This document shows, one piece after another, positions 1-10,200 of a stretch of DNA of 64,000 bases. Source of the stretch: Akkermansiaceae bacterium (GTDB lineage: Bacteria > Verrucomicrobiota > Verrucomicrobiia > Verrucomicrobiales > Akkermansiaceae); contig CAJJBQ010000001.1 in assembly GCA_905182405.1 (NCBI GenBank), positions 1,736,001 through 1,800,000 on the forward strand, in the 5' to 3' direction. Position 1 is the stretch's first letter; each line of letters starts with the position of its first letter. Under the pieces are notes generated by a model. It was given only the letters and a program-made list of their open reading frames with translations. It searched no databases and had not been told where the DNA came from. Made by a program: the position numbers and the translations under genes.

Positions 1-1084
1 GAGATGCATTTGAGTAGCCGATGGCACCAGATTTCATTTGCTTGCTCTCCATGTAGTCGAGGGCGAGACGTGAGCACTTGCTCATATTCTTAAATTCAAT
101 TTTGGTGTGCTCGAGGGCCTTGAGGGCCTGAACGTGCCAACCGACGATGGAGGTGTCTCCGCCACGGGTGTTGTCTTCCTTGTAAGCATATTCCCAGCCA
201 CCACCTTGGTGCTGGCTGTTGATCATGAACTGACCAGAGGCTTGGACGGCATCTTCAAGATTAGGAATGTTCTCACTGAATGACTTCACGCACAAGGTGT
301 ATGCTTCAGCAAGGGCATAGACGGCAATGCCGTGCTCGTAGCACCAGTGGTCATCCTTGAAGTCGTCGGCGAGCTTGCCGTTGTTCTTCATCGACTTGTC
401 GACGAGGAAGGTGACAGCGGCGAAAACGGTCTCGCCAAATTCTTCGGACTGGGCTGTTTCACAGTGGCCGAGGAAGGCAAGAAGGGCGAGGGAGGTCATG
501 GACACCTTGCGGCTTCGACACCAAGAGCCGTCCTTATTTTGCTTCTCCTTGAACCAGCGAAGCGCGTTGACCACGGCATCTTCACACTCCTTGGTGCCGC
601 CATTGGATTCAAGACGAGAAAGGCGATCGGCAAGTGAGCAGCGCTGTTTCATGGTGACTGGAATGTTGCCAAATCCGCCACCGGCACCGTCGCCCCCGTC
701 CCCCCACCCTGAACCGAAGTCATCTCCGTCACCAAAGTTGGTGCTTGGATCAGGGACATCAATTTCAGGAACTGGAATTGCAGTGGGAGAAGCAGTGGTG
801 GAAGCGATGACCTTCGCCATAGAAGAGGAGGGAGAAGAAGGCTTCCGCTGGGTATTGGTATTCACCTTGCGACGATCGAGATCTTCTTCCGTTTCCGCTC
901 CAGCACTATAGCTGACGATGGTGGGAATATCTTTCTTATCGAGACTGATTCCGATAATCAGTAGGATCACAGCGACGAGAGCCATCACAAGGAGGGCGAT
1001 GACCAGGGAACTGATGGTGGAGGTCCGGCGCTGAGACTGGAGGCGCGCTTGGGCTTCGGGAGATAGTTGTGCGTGAAGACTCAT
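1..1084 (-). CDS. Membrane-anchored prenyltransferase/squalene-cyclase-repeat protein (3' end beyond window)
   Basis: The frame opens at an ATG (complement 1082-1084) and runs off the left edge, so the C-terminus is missing. The N-terminus MSLHAQLSPEAQARLQSQRR is followed by one hydrophobic segment at about residues 26-45, then a Ser/Pro/Thr-rich linker and a Gly/Asp-rich stretch at about 115-135. After that come alpha-helical repeats (NALRWFKEKQNKDGSW, SQHQGGGWEYAYKEDNTRGG, TSIVGWHVQALKALE) typical of the prenyltransferase/squalene-oxidase (alpha/alpha toroid) fold. Such anchored proteins are common in Planctomycetes and Verrucomicrobia and their role is unknown. I see no DxDD motif, so cyclase activity is not supported. 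It is divergent from recF across a 169-bp AT-rich gap. Confidence 0.8.
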   Translation of the reverse strand, partial: MSLHAQLSPEAQARLQSQRRTSTISSLVIALLVMALVAVILLIIGISLDKKDIPTIVSYSAGAETEEDLDRRKVNTNTQRKPSSPSSSMAKVIASTTASPTAIPVPEIDVPDPSTNFGDGDDFGSGWGDGGDGAGGGFGNIPVTMKQRCSLADRLSRLESNGGTKECEDAVVNALRWFKEKQNKDGSWCRSRKVSMTSLALLAFLGHCETAQSEEFGETVFAAVTFLVDKSMKNNGKLADDFKDDHWCYEHGIAVYALAEAYTLCVKSFSENIPNLEDAVQASGQFMINSQHQGGGWEYAYKEDNTRGGDTSIVGWHVQALKALEHTKIEFKNMSKCSRLALDYMESKQMKSGAIGYSNAS

Positions 1085-1253
1085 GTCAATATTTTCGCTG
1101 GGTCTTAGGGAATTTAGTAGATGGAACTGATTTGGCCAGAAAAGAAAAGGGCCACTTCTGTGAGAGAGGAACGGCGAAGCGGAATTTTGCTTAGAAAAAA
1201 AGAAGAGATTATTTCGCGTTGCCAAAATATGACACGGCAGGGATGATTAGGAA

Positions 1254-2300
1254 GTGATTGAGAGCTTACGGTTGGTTGATTTTCGCTGTTTTGAGCGGGT
1301 AGCGCTGTCACTTGCTCCCAAGGGGCAAATTTTTGTGGGAGGGAATGCACAGGGAAAAACGTCAATGCTTGAAGCGGTCTGTCTTTTACTGCGGCTGCAG
1401 TCGCCTCGTGCCCGGCAAGTTCGGCAGCTTATTAGGGATGGCGCGGCGGGCTTTGGGATAGCGGGAAAGGTAAATGGGCAGGATTTACAGCTTCGGGGAG
1501 ATCGGAAGGGTCTCTCGATGAAGCTCGATGGGGATGACGCTCTCGCTAGGAAGGACTACCTGAGGGAAAGCGGTTTGGTGGTTTGGATGGGAAACGATGA
1601 TCTCGATTTGGTGCGTGGAGGCGGAGAAAGCAGAAGAAGATATCTTGATTTTCTTGCATCGCAAGTGGACCCGGAATACCGCGACCACTTGATGCGCTAC
1701 CGAAAGGCGCTCGCGGGCAGGAACAAGTATCTCAAGGGTCTCTCTCCTCATGAGCCCGAAGTGAAGGCTTACACGCGTATGCTCATCGAGCATGGGTCGG
1801 AAATCGTCCGACGTCGTGAAATTCTTTGTCAGGATCTTACTCCACGAGCGGCAGAGAATCATGCCGGGGTGAGTGGGAAAGCTGAAGAATTGGAAATCGA
1901 TTATCTGGATCGATCAAAAGGAGATCTTGAGGCGGCTTTTCAAGAAGTGGAGGAGCGGGAGATGAGGCGGGGAGTGACGCTCGCTGGGCCCCACCGTGAT
2001 GATTTAACGCTGAGGATCATGGGACGATCTGCCCGCGATTATGGTAGCGAGGGCCAGCAACGGACTCTGGCGTTGTCGCTCAAACTCGCTCAAGGAGAAG
2101 TTCTCCGTGATCGGGGGAAACGGAAGCCGGTTTACCTCATCGATGACGTCTTTGGTGAGCTGGATCCTGGGCGTCGGAACGCGCTGATGGAGAGGCTTCC
2201 GACCGATTCTCAGAAGTTGATCACGACGACGAACCTTGATTGGTGGGAAAGCAGCGAGAGTTTGCCTGTCCTAAAAGTGGTTGATGGAAAGCTTGAGTAG
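1254..2300 (+). CDS. recF: DNA replication and repair protein RecF
   Basis: This 348-aa SMC-like ATPase loads RecA at single-strand gaps together with RecO and RecR. Walker A is GGNAQGKTS (residues 29-37), the ABC-type signature is GSEGQQRTLALSLKLA near residue 265, and Walker B is YLIDDVFGELD near residue 295. The N-terminal LRLVDFRCFE is the usual RecF opening. Length is slightly below the usual 360-370. It is not next to dnaA, dnaN or gyrB here, unlike the classic order. It converges with hslO, with a single base between the stop codons. Confidence 0.93.
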   Translation: MIESLRLVDFRCFERVALSLAPKGQIFVGGNAQGKTSMLEAVCLLLRLQSPRARQVRQLIRDGAAGFGIAGKVNGQDLQLRGDRKGLSMKLDGDDALARKDYLRESGLVVWMGNDDLDLVRGGGESRRRYLDFLASQVDPEYRDHLMRYRKALAGRNKYLKGLSPHEPEVKAYTRMLIEHGSEIVRRREILCQDLTPRAAENHAGVSGKAEELEIDYLDRSKGDLEAAFQEVEEREMRRGVTLAGPHRDDLTLRIMGRSARDYGSEGQQRTLALSLKLAQGEVLRDRGKRKPVYLIDDVFGELDPGRRNALMERLPTDSQKLITTTNLDWWESSESLPVLKVVDGKLE

Positions 2301-2301
2301 C

Positions 2302-3075
2302 TTAATCACCTTTCAGGTCTCCGGGGCTGACGGAGTATTTCTTGGCGCAGCGGGGACATTGAACGGAGATGGTATCTTTGTCACCGAAGAGTTCATCGGG
2401 TTTGTCTTTCCAAGCACTGAGGACGGGAAGGATTCTTTCCAAGGTGCAGCCGCAAGTAAACTTGAATCGTCGAGTTTCCAAAACCTTATGCGCAGCGTAA
2501 TCGGTGATTGTCTCCAGTTCCTTTGCGCTGAGTTGGGCGAACCATTCTTCATCGAAGTCTGGTTGCGCTGCGACCAACGCAAAGTGATCTCCTGAAAGTT
2601 GGAAGGCCTTGGCGGGGCGTTGCTCGGATTGCTCGTAAAAATGTTGGAGCCATTCCAAGGGTGAATTGCTTTCTACCTCGATGGTTGAAAGCGAGGCCTC
2701 GGCACCGGGGACAGTGGTTTGAGAGTAGAGGAAGTTACGATTAGGTTCGCGGACATCCTCGGTGAACAGGCGGCCGGTGATATACTCGCTGGTCGAAGAG
2801 CCGGTCGCGAAAAAATTAGCACGGGGGGCGCGAAGATTGGCGGTCCAGGCGATGGTTTCGGCCCAAGGTCGGGCGGTGAGATGCAAGGTGAGGACCGCGA
2901 GCAATTCCTTGAGGGTGGAATCGAGTCCTGCGGGGTGGCGTTCCTTAAGCTCCATCAAGTGAAGATAGTAGTCGGTATAGATGGGGGTGAATTCTGCCCG
3001 CAAAAGAAGGCAGTTTTTTTCGCGGAGAAAAATAGATTCAACGATGGTGAATTCTTCGACGGATGCTTGTTCCAT
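2302..3075 (-). CDS. hslO: Hsp33 family redox-regulated chaperone
   Basis: This 257-aa cytoplasmic holdase is normally activated by oxidation of a four-cysteine zinc centre. The C-terminus carries the Hsp33 zinc motif: CGC, then LERILPVLSAW, then CPRC about 35 residues later. I chose the ATG at 3075 (MEQASVEEFT). The longer reading from 3255 would run 60 residues into the methyltransferase gene in another frame and its extra sequence is not Hsp33-like. It starts 10 bp after the methyltransferase stop, so the two are probably cotranscribed. The N-terminal core is divergent, but the metal site makes the family call firm. Confidence 0.85.
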   Translation of the reverse strand: MEQASVEEFTIVESIFLREKNCLLLRAEFTPIYTDYYLHLMELKERHPAGLDSTLKELLAVLTLHLTARPWAETIAWTANLRAPRANFFATGSSTSEYITGRLFTEDVREPNRNFLYSQTTVPGAEASLSTIEVESNSPLEWLQHFYEQSEQRPAKAFQLSGDHFALVAAQPDFDEEWFAQLSAKELETITDYAAHKVLETRRFKFTCGCTLERILPVLSAWKDKPDELFGDKDTISVQCPRCAKKYSVSPGDLKGD

Positions 3076-3085
3076 GAGGTTGTGG

Positions 3086-3907
3086 TTAGAAAAGAGTGCG
3101 GTCGTTCTTAAGGGTGTCCAGACGTTCTCGGGCGACTTCGAGATAACCTTCGTCGACCTCGAATCCGGTGAAGGAATCGATTCCGAGTTGATGCGCTGCG
3201 ATCGCCGAGGTGCCAATGCCCAGAAAGGGGTCGAGTAAATGAGTCGTTTCGTCAAGTCCGTGCAGTGTGAGGCATTGTTTAACGAGGTCTACGGGAAAGC
3301 TCGCGGGATGGGGGCGATCATTGTCTCGTGATTTGATGGTGTCGTAAGGAATGAACCAAGTGTTTCCACGGCAGCGCTTGTCACTGCCGCCGGTGTGCTT
3401 CCAGCGTGCGATATTTGATTTATCGGCATACTCGACTCCGGCTTCCCGACGCTGAAGGGGAACTGCACCACTAGCGGTGAGGTGAAAGACATATTCGTGG
3501 CAGTCGTTGACGAAGCGCTCGGAGTTGATCGGCTTAAAATGACCAGCCGAAATTTCTTCGCCTTTTCGCGTCTTAATCGTGATCGATTTGACCCAGTGAA
3601 AAGTGTTTTGGAGGACGAAATCAGTTTTTTTTTCCGTCAGCGCGAGAACGAGCTGGTGAGGCATGAGGGGATTCGCAGGAGCTGCTCCGACATTGAGGAA
3701 AAACGATCCATCGGGTTTGAGGACACGTTTGATCTCTGTGGCCCATTCCTGGCACCAAGAGAGAAAGCCGTCGCGATCTCCGGTGTCGTCATAGGTCGAG
3801 TAGTTGATTCCCAGATTGTAGGGAGGAGAAGTCACGACGACGTCCACACAGGCCTCCGGCATATCGCGCAAGCCTTCAAGGCAATCTCGGTGTTGGAGTT
3901 CGATCAC
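3086..3907 (-). CDS. Solitary beta-class site-specific DNA methyltransferase (N6-adenine or N4-cytosine)
   Basis: This 273-aa protein has the catalytic motif IV TSPPYN at residues 26-31 and the AdoMet-binding motif DPFLGIGTS at residues 226-234, with ERFVNDCHEYVFH between them. Motif IV ahead of motif I is the permuted beta-class order. SPPY is used by both N4-cytosine and N6-adenine enzymes, so the methylated base cannot be told. No restriction endonuclease lies nearby, which makes it an orphan methyltransferase, either regulatory/epigenetic or a leftover of a restriction system. It is divergent from the tetR efflux operon and followed 10 bp later by hslO. Confidence 0.9.
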   Translation of the reverse strand: MIELQHRDCLEGLRDMPEACVDVVVTSPPYNLGINYSTYDDTGDRDGFLSWCQEWATEIKRVLKPDGSFFLNVGAAPANPLMPHQLVLALTEKKTDFVLQNTFHWVKSITIKTRKGEEISAGHFKPINSERFVNDCHEYVFHLTASGAVPLQRREAGVEYADKSNIARWKHTGGSDKRCRGNTWFIPYDTIKSRDNDRPHPASFPVDLVKQCLTLHGLDETTHLLDPFLGIGTSAIAAHQLGIDSFTGFEVDEGYLEVARERLDTLKNDRTLF

Positions 3908-3951
3908 CTAGAAATGATCTCCCAAGGAAAGTGAATGAGGGAGAAAAAAAT

Positions 3952-4003
3952 TTTAAACATCTGCTTGAAAATCTTGAGAAGGCATTTAAGCACTTGCTTG
4001 AAA
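3952..4003. promoter_or_regulatory. Twin palindromic boxes, probable TetR operators
   Basis: Two near-identical imperfect palindromes occur. Box 1 at 3952-3970 reads TTTAAACA-TC-TGCTTGAAA. Box 2 at 3985-4003 reads TTTAAGCA-CT-TGCTTGAAA. Their centres are 33 bp apart, about three helical turns, so two bound dimers would lie on the same face of the DNA. They sit between the methyltransferase start (3907) and the TetR ATG at 4007, where an autorepressed operon would have its operator. If translation starts at 3935 instead, they would lie inside the coding region. Confidence 0.5.
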
Positions 4004-4006
4004 CTG

Positions 4007-4654
4007 ATGAGCGCAGCCCAAGAGGAGGAATATGTTGGCACGAAGAGAGCACTTCGCGATGCTGCCGCGGCGCTTTTCGCGGAGAATGGATTTGAGAATG
4101 TCTCTCTCAGAGAGATCACCGGCCGAGCCGGAGCCAATGTTGCTTCAGTGAAATATCACTTTGGTTCCAAAGAATCGCTTGTGGATGCGGTTGTGACCGA
4201 ACTGGTCTCTCCCGTAAATCAAGCGAGGTTGAAGAACCTTGATTGTTTAGAGAGAGAGGGAGATCCGTCAGTAAGGAAGCTTCTGCATGGTTTTTTTGAC
4301 CCTTTGCTCACGCGGCTCAACGCAAATGCCCTCAGTGAGCAATTGTTCTTCAAACTTATGGGGCGTTTGGTCAGCGAGCGATCCTACGAGTTGCCCGAGA
4401 TCCTGATGGCGCAGTTTCATGAGGTCGCTGGTCGCTATGTCCCGGCCTTTCAGCAGGCGATTCGAGGGAGTGATCCCAGGCATATTTTTTGGTCGATCCA
4501 CTTCTCTTTTGGAGTGATGTCGAATGTCCTGATGCATGGTGATTTACTGAATAAGATTTCCAAGGGTCTTGTCGAGCGGGAGGAAATGGAGCGGACGATG
4601 GAGAGGGCGATTGATTTTTGTGAGGCAGGATTTTTAAACGGAAGCCAAGGATGA
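4007..4654 (+). CDS. TetR/AcrR family transcriptional regulator of the efflux operon
   Basis: A TetR helix-turn-helix spans about residues 13-60 of the 4007 start: RDAAAALFAENGFENVSLRE, then ITGRAGANVASVKYHFGSKE. The C-terminal ligand domain has LFFKLMGRLVSE and resembles the C-terminal type of CecR/YbiH-like regulators. There are two start options. ATG 4007 (MSAAQEEEY) matches family length at 215 aa but has no Shine-Dalgarno. ATG 3935 gives 239 aa with a good AAGGAAA at 3924-3930, but adds a basic 24-residue leader and puts the two palindromes inside the gene. The stop overlaps the next start (ATGA), so it heads a four-gene operon and probably represses it. Confidence 0.85.
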   Translation: MSAAQEEEYVGTKRALRDAAAALFAENGFENVSLREITGRAGANVASVKYHFGSKESLVDAVVTELVSPVNQARLKNLDCLEREGDPSVRKLLHGFFDPLLTRLNANALSEQLFFKLMGRLVSERSYELPEILMAQFHEVAGRYVPAFQQAIRGSDPRHIFWSIHFSFGVMSNVLMHGDLLNKISKGLVEREEMERTMERAIDFCEAGFLNGSQG

Positions 4655-6072
4655 AATTATTACCTCTCACTTTAGTCTGCTGCTCTCTGGTGGGCTGCGC
4701 CGTGACGGTGCCTGAATCGCGCATGAAGGAAGCCGGGGACCAAGCTCCAAGGAGATGGTCGGCCACCCATGAGGGAAGGGCGGGAATCGATACTCGCTGG
4801 GTCAGTCGTATCGGTGGAAGCCGTGGTGCCTCATTAGTTGATGAAGCGCTCTCGGCCAACCCGGATATGCGGATGGCTGCGGAGAGGGTGAATCGTGCGA
4901 TTGCCACTTCGAGGACAGCGGGGGCGGCGATGAGACCAACGGTCGAGGCGGGGTCGAACGGGGCTCGATCTAAACAAATTTTTGTCGGATTTCCTTTCGG
5001 TGATGGCTCGGTTCCTTCTTCACTTTCTGAAAATTACGGGGCAAGCCTGTCGGTAAATTGGGAACCCGATATCTGGGGCTTCGCGCGCGCTGGGCAGTCT
5101 GCACTCATCGCTGATGCGCAATCCGAGGGGCAAAATTATCGCGCGGCGCGTGCTTCACTGGCAGCTCAAGTAATCAGGGCATGGTTGGCCCTTGCCGAGG
5201 GGAACGAGCAAATCGTGCTTGCGGAGACCTCGACCAGACTGTTTGAACAAACGATGGATATTGTTCGGGATCGTTTCACCAACGCACTTGCGGAAAAAGG
5301 AGGTTCGGCTTCCCAGTTCCGCCTGACGGAGAGTCAGTTTGAGTCGAGTAAGGCGACTTTGGCTCAGAGGAAGGGGGAGCGAGAGCAAGCGATTCGGCAG
5401 CTCGAGCTTCTTTTGGGACGATATCCGTCCGGGGCGATTCGTTCTTCGGAAAAACTTCCGTCGATCCCACCGATGCCTCCTGCGGGATTGCCCTCGGAAC
5501 TTCTTTTACGTCGGCCTGATATCCTTGCTGCCGAGCGCCGGTTTGCTTCTTCGGGAAGTCTGTTGAAGCAAGGTAAGCGGGCCTTTTATCCCAGTATCAA
5601 AATCACTGCGAGTGGCGGAACGACAACGGACTCTTTGAGTAATATTACCAATTCAGATTTTGGAGTATGGAGATTGGCGGGAGCGCTCAGTCAACCGATC
5701 TGGGCGGGGGGAGCCTTGCGCTCGGAATATTCCCGACTGAAGTCCGACGACCGCGCGGCACTGGCAAGTCTGCAATCCACAGTTCTTAATGCCTTTGGTG
5801 AAGTCGAGCAGGCTCTTGTAGCGGACCGCTTCATGGCCCAGCGGGGAGAGGCAACGGCAGCAGCTTTAAAGAGTGCCACCGAGGCAGCGGAGGCAGCGAA
5901 TGCCGATTATGCCGGTGGCACCGGCGATGCACTGACGCTCATCACCGCACAATCAAACCGGATCACGTTAGCCTCACAACTGGTCACCTTACGGAGACTT
6001 CGTCTCGACAATCGGGTCAGTCTCCACCTTGCACTTGGCGGTGATTACCGCGTAGGGAAAAAATCTCCATGA
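4651..6072 (+). CDS. RND efflux system outer-membrane lipoprotein (NodT/OprM family)
   Basis: This 473-aa TolC-like outer-membrane channel has a lipoprotein signal (MKLLPLTLVCCSLVGC, lipobox LVGC with acylated Cys16). It has the duplicated OEP architecture, with conserved SVNWEPDIWGFAR and LLLRRPDILAAERRFA. ATGA overlaps join it to the regulator upstream and the adaptor downstream, implying translational coupling. It should export the substrate taken up by the RND pump in the same operon. The substrate is unknown. Confidence 0.9.
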   Translation: MKLLPLTLVCCSLVGCAVTVPESRMKEAGDQAPRRWSATHEGRAGIDTRWVSRIGGSRGASLVDEALSANPDMRMAAERVNRAIATSRTAGAAMRPTVEAGSNGARSKQIFVGFPFGDGSVPSSLSENYGASLSVNWEPDIWGFARAGQSALIADAQSEGQNYRAARASLAAQVIRAWLALAEGNEQIVLAETSTRLFEQTMDIVRDRFTNALAEKGGSASQFRLTESQFESSKATLAQRKGEREQAIRQLELLLGRYPSGAIRSSEKLPSIPPMPPAGLPSELLLRRPDILAAERRFASSGSLLKQGKRAFYPSIKITASGGTTTDSLSNITNSDFGVWRLAGALSQPIWAGGALRSEYSRLKSDDRAALASLQSTVLNAFGEVEQALVADRFMAQRGEATAAALKSATEAAEAANADYAGGTGDALTLITAQSNRITLASQLVTLRRLRLDNRVSLHLALGGDYRVGKKSP

Positions 6073-7217
6073 AATCTGTCGTCGCCATCACGCTCATTGT
6101 CTGTCTCGTCATCGCCCTGATGAGTGGGGCTACTATTTCGTTTCTCAAGAAAATGGCTCCAGAAGCAGAGAAAAAGGAAAACGTCATCATCGTTCCGGTG
6201 GTCGAAGTCGAGGTTGTTCAGAAAGGTAATGTTGATCTCCTGCTTAGCAGCGAGGGACTCGTCTCGCCTCGTCGTGATACCGTGCTTACTACAGAGGTCA
6301 CGGGTCGAATCATCTTTGTTGATCCCCGCTTTAAAGCGGGGGAGGAGTTTAAGAAAGGCGACGTCATTCTTGAACTCGATGAAGTTAATTATCGGGCTGC
6401 GGTAGCGCAGGCGAAAGCGACGGTAGCCGACGCTGAACTATTGGTGAAACAGGAAGAGGCCCAGAGCAATCAAGCGGCGCGTGATTGGAAGAAGATTGGT
6501 AATGGACAGCCAGCGAGCGAGATGGTTCGCCGGGTTCCTTTTCTTGCGAGTGCAAGGGCTCGTAAGGTTTCCGCGGAAGCGATGCTTGAAAAGGCAAACA
6601 AGGATTTGGCTCGAACAAGGATTCAAGCTCCCTTTGATTGTCGAGTTAGCGAAGCTCTCTTCGATATCGGGGCGACTGTTTTAACCGGTACACGACTTGG
6701 TGAGGTTTACGACACCTCTGGATTTGAGGTGCGTCTTCCCTTTTCGCTTACCGATTTTTCAGAACTTCCTTCCGATGCGAAGGTGCAGATTTCCGCGACG
6801 CTTGGTGGAACGGAATATCACTGGGATGCTGAAATTATCCGTACGGAAGGCGCCGTGGATCGGACCACTCTTTCGGCCTATGTTATCGCTAAAATTGAAC
6901 CGAATCCCGAAGCGCCTAAAGCTTTCAGGACCCCGCTTCCTGGAATGTTTGTGCGGGCCTTGGTCAGCGGAGCTCAGCTGAAAGGGGTGATTCCGGTTTC
7001 GCGAAATGCGGTGCGTGGGCGAGACCAGGTCGCCGTGCTGAATGAGAAAAATGAACTCGAGTTGAGAACCTTAAAAATCAGGCGGAGCTCCGCTGATTTT
7101 GTCTACACGACCGAGGGTGTAGAAGCGGGGGAACGTGTTATTTTAACGAAGCAGGAACTCCCGGTGGTTGGGATGAAACTTGAGGCCGCTTCAACCGGAG
7201 AATCCCAGCCTAAGTAA
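6069..7217 (+). CDS. RND efflux periplasmic adaptor (membrane fusion protein)
   Basis: This 382-aa HlyD/AcrA-type adaptor has one N-terminal hydrophobic anchor (residues 2-25). A lipoyl/barrel-sandwich half follows (SSEGLVSPRRDTVLTTEVTG), then a helical hairpin (about residues 95-170) and the second lipoyl half (ARTRIQAPFDCRVSEALFDI). It starts within the stop of the OMF gene and ends 3 bp before the pump gene. It bridges the inner-membrane pump and outer-membrane channel. Confidence 0.9.
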   Translation: MKSVVAITLIVCLVIALMSGATISFLKKMAPEAEKKENVIIVPVVEVEVVQKGNVDLLLSSEGLVSPRRDTVLTTEVTGRIIFVDPRFKAGEEFKKGDVILELDEVNYRAAVAQAKATVADAELLVKQEEAQSNQAARDWKKIGNGQPASEMVRRVPFLASARARKVSAEAMLEKANKDLARTRIQAPFDCRVSEALFDIGATVLTGTRLGEVYDTSGFEVRLPFSLTDFSELPSDAKVQISATLGGTEYHWDAEIIRTEGAVDRTTLSAYVIAKIEPNPEAPKAFRTPLPGMFVRALVSGAQLKGVIPVSRNAVRGRDQVAVLNEKNELELRTLKIRRSSADFVYTTEGVEAGERVILTKQELPVVGMKLEAASTGESQPK

Positions 7218-7220
7218 GCT

Positions 7221-10200
7221 ATGGAAAAAGCGATTAAATGGTTCAGTGGTAATCATGTTGCGGCCAACTTTCTCATGCTCGCCGTTGTTGTGGCGGGCTT
7301 CACGACGTGGTTTCAGCTTCGGAAAGAGATCTTTCCTGAGACGTCTTTCGATGCCGTCGTTGTCAGTGTCCCGTATCCCAATGCCACTCCCGAAGAGGTG
7401 GTCAATGGCGTCATCATTCCGATGGAAGAAGCGATTTCGGATGTCGAGGGAATCAAGCGCGTCACCTCAAATGCCAGTCGGAATATTGGGGCGCTTACGG
7501 TTCAGGTAGATACCGGATACGAGACGCGCAATGTCATGGATGACGTGAAGACGAAGATCGATGCAATCAGCAACTTTGCTGAAAATGCCGAACGTCCAGT
7601 CCATGAAGAACTCATCGTCAATCGCCAGATCCTTAGCTTGGCGATCAGTGCGGAGACCGACGAGGCGAGCTTGCGAAAGTATGCCGAGTCGATTCGCGAT
7701 GGTTTGTTGAATTATGAGAGTAAAAAAGCGTCCGGATTTTCTGCCAAGATTCAGCGCTCTCTGAAAGGGGCTCCTGAAATCAAGAAAGTGGAGTTGGCAT
7801 CGATCCGCCCCTTCGAAATTTCCATCGAGGTTTCCGAAGACCAATTGCGCCAGTATGGTTTGTCCTTGAATGATGTTGCTGCCGCTGTGCGAGGGACTTC
7901 GTTGGATCTCCCAAGTGGTTCGGTGAAAACGTCATCGGGCGAAATTGTTGTGCGGGCCGTGGGTAAACGTTATCGCGGAGAAGACTTTCAAAATATCATT
8001 GTAAGGACTCTTCCCGATGGCTCGGAAATTCGACTGGATCAGGTTGCCGAGGTGATCGATGGTTTCGAAGATGTGGAACTCACCTCGACCTTTAATGGGC
8101 GGGAGGCTGTTGTTCTTCATGTCTTCCGTGTGGGGGAGCAGGACACTCTGACGATTGCTGCTCTCGCGAAAGAATATCTCGCGCAAATGGACAAGCCTCC
8201 CGGAGTTGAAGTGGAAGTCTGGAATGATACCAGCCTCATGCTGCAGGGCCGCCTTGATCTCCTAAAGAGGAACATTGGTTGGGGTTTGTTACTAGTTCTT
8301 CTGGTGCTTGCGCTTTTCCTTCGTCCTAGTTTGGCCTTCCTCGTTGCTCTGGGAATTCCTGTTTCCTTTGCCGGTGGCATTTGGCTCATGCCGGAGCTGG
8401 GTGTGTCGATCAATATGATTTCGGCTTTCGCCTTCATCCTCGTGCTTGGAATCGTGGTCGATGACGCCATCGTGGTCGGTGAGAATGTTTACACGCGCAT
8501 TCAAGGTGGTGAGCATCCGCGCGAAGCGAGCTGGAAAGGGACGCATGAAGTGGGCGTGGTGGTGATTTTTGGAATTCTTACGACGATGGCGGCCTTCACT
8601 CCGATGCTGGGACTCAGTGGAGTGAGTGGAAAAATTTGGCCCAACATTCCGCTGGTGGTCATTCCTGTTCTTGGTTTTTCGCTTTTGCAGTCGAAGTTCG
8701 TCCTCCCGGCTCACTTGGCACTTTTGAAGCCCACTTCGTCCGAGCCCAAACGGAATCCACTTTCGAAACTCCAAAATGCGATCTCCTCAGGCTTGCTGCG
8801 GTTTGTGGATGTTGTTTATACCCCATTTCTGGCGCTCTGTTTACGTTTTCGCTACATCGTTCTGGTTGCTTTTAGTTCGCTGGTGATTCTCTCCGTTGCT
8901 TTGGTCGCCAATAAATGGGTTCCTTGGGAGTTCTTCCCGAAGGTAGAAGGCGAAATCCTTTCGGCGAAACTTGAGATGCCTCTGGGCGCGCCCTTTTCAG
9001 AAACCCAGGAAGTGATTCGAAAGCTTGAGGAAGCAGCACTGCAATTGGGTAGTGAAATCAAGGACAGAGAGGGGAACTCGATCGTGGTGAATGTTCTTGC
9101 GACTTCCGGGATGCAACCTTTTCAAGGGGGGTTTTCTCCGGGTGGACCTCCGACAGGAACCCATCTGGGTGAAGTTACGCTGGAGCTGACGCCGGCCAAG
9201 GATCGCGATATTTCTTCAGGGGAGATCAAGGTGATCTGGCAGGAACTCGTTGGGAACCTGCCGGGCGTGGTGGCACTTAGCTTTAAATCGGAGACTGCTG
9301 GTGGTGGCAATGCCATCGATATCAATCTGACTGGAAACGACAGCGATGAGCTTGAGGATGCAGCCGAGTGGGCGACCGAGAAACTGAGGGAATACAAGGG
9401 CGTGATTGAGATCTCGAACTCGGATCGTCGGGGACGTGAGGAACTCATCGTTCGTGAGCTGACACCGCGAGGGAAAGCCCTTGGGTTTAATTTGGCGAAT
9501 GTCATGGGACAGGTTAGGGATGCTTTTTATGGAAACGAAGTGCAACGGCTTCAACGCGGGAGGGACGAGGTGAAGGTGATGGTGCGTTATCCCGAGGAAG
9601 AGCGGCGTTCACTAGCGAACTTTGAGCAAATGAAATTGCGCACTCCAAAGGGTGGGGAAGTCCCAATCTTGGAGATCGTTGAGCCTGACTATGGTCGGGG
9701 ACCAGCGACAATTTCCCGGGTTGATCGCTTCCGCACGATCAGTCTTAAAGGGGATGTCGATCTCGCTGGTGGCTACAATTCGAATGAAATCGTGGGTCGC
9801 TACACCAAGGAAGTGCTCGATGTCATCGGCGATAAGTTCCCCGGGGTTCGATACACCTATGAGGGTGAACAAAGTGATCAGCGCGAAAGTATGCGCGAGA
9901 TGAGTATCGGTTTTGTGGGCGCACTTATGCTCATGTATGTGCTCATGGCCATTCCGCTAAAGAGTTATATTCAGCCTTTGATTGTAATGAGCGTGATTCC
10001 TTTTGGTATGGTGGGAGCAATCGCTGGCCACATTTTTCTGGGGCTAAATCTGAGTATCATGTCGATGTGTGGCATCGTGGCTCTTGCGGGAGTGGTGGTG
10101 AATGATTCACTTGTGCTGGTCGATTATGTGAACAGGCATCGTAAGAAAGGTCTCTCGGTTTACGAGGCCGCTACCCGAGCGGGGGCCCGTCGTTTCCGGC

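Noticed and set aside
357..911. Plus-strand ORFs at the left end
   Set aside because: They are antisense to the prenyltransferase-like gene, whose minus-strand frame is continuous and domain-bearing.
3076..3255. 60-residue N-terminal extension of Hsp33
   Set aside because: It overlaps the methyltransferase coding region, has no Hsp33 similarity, and ATG 3075 is properly placed.
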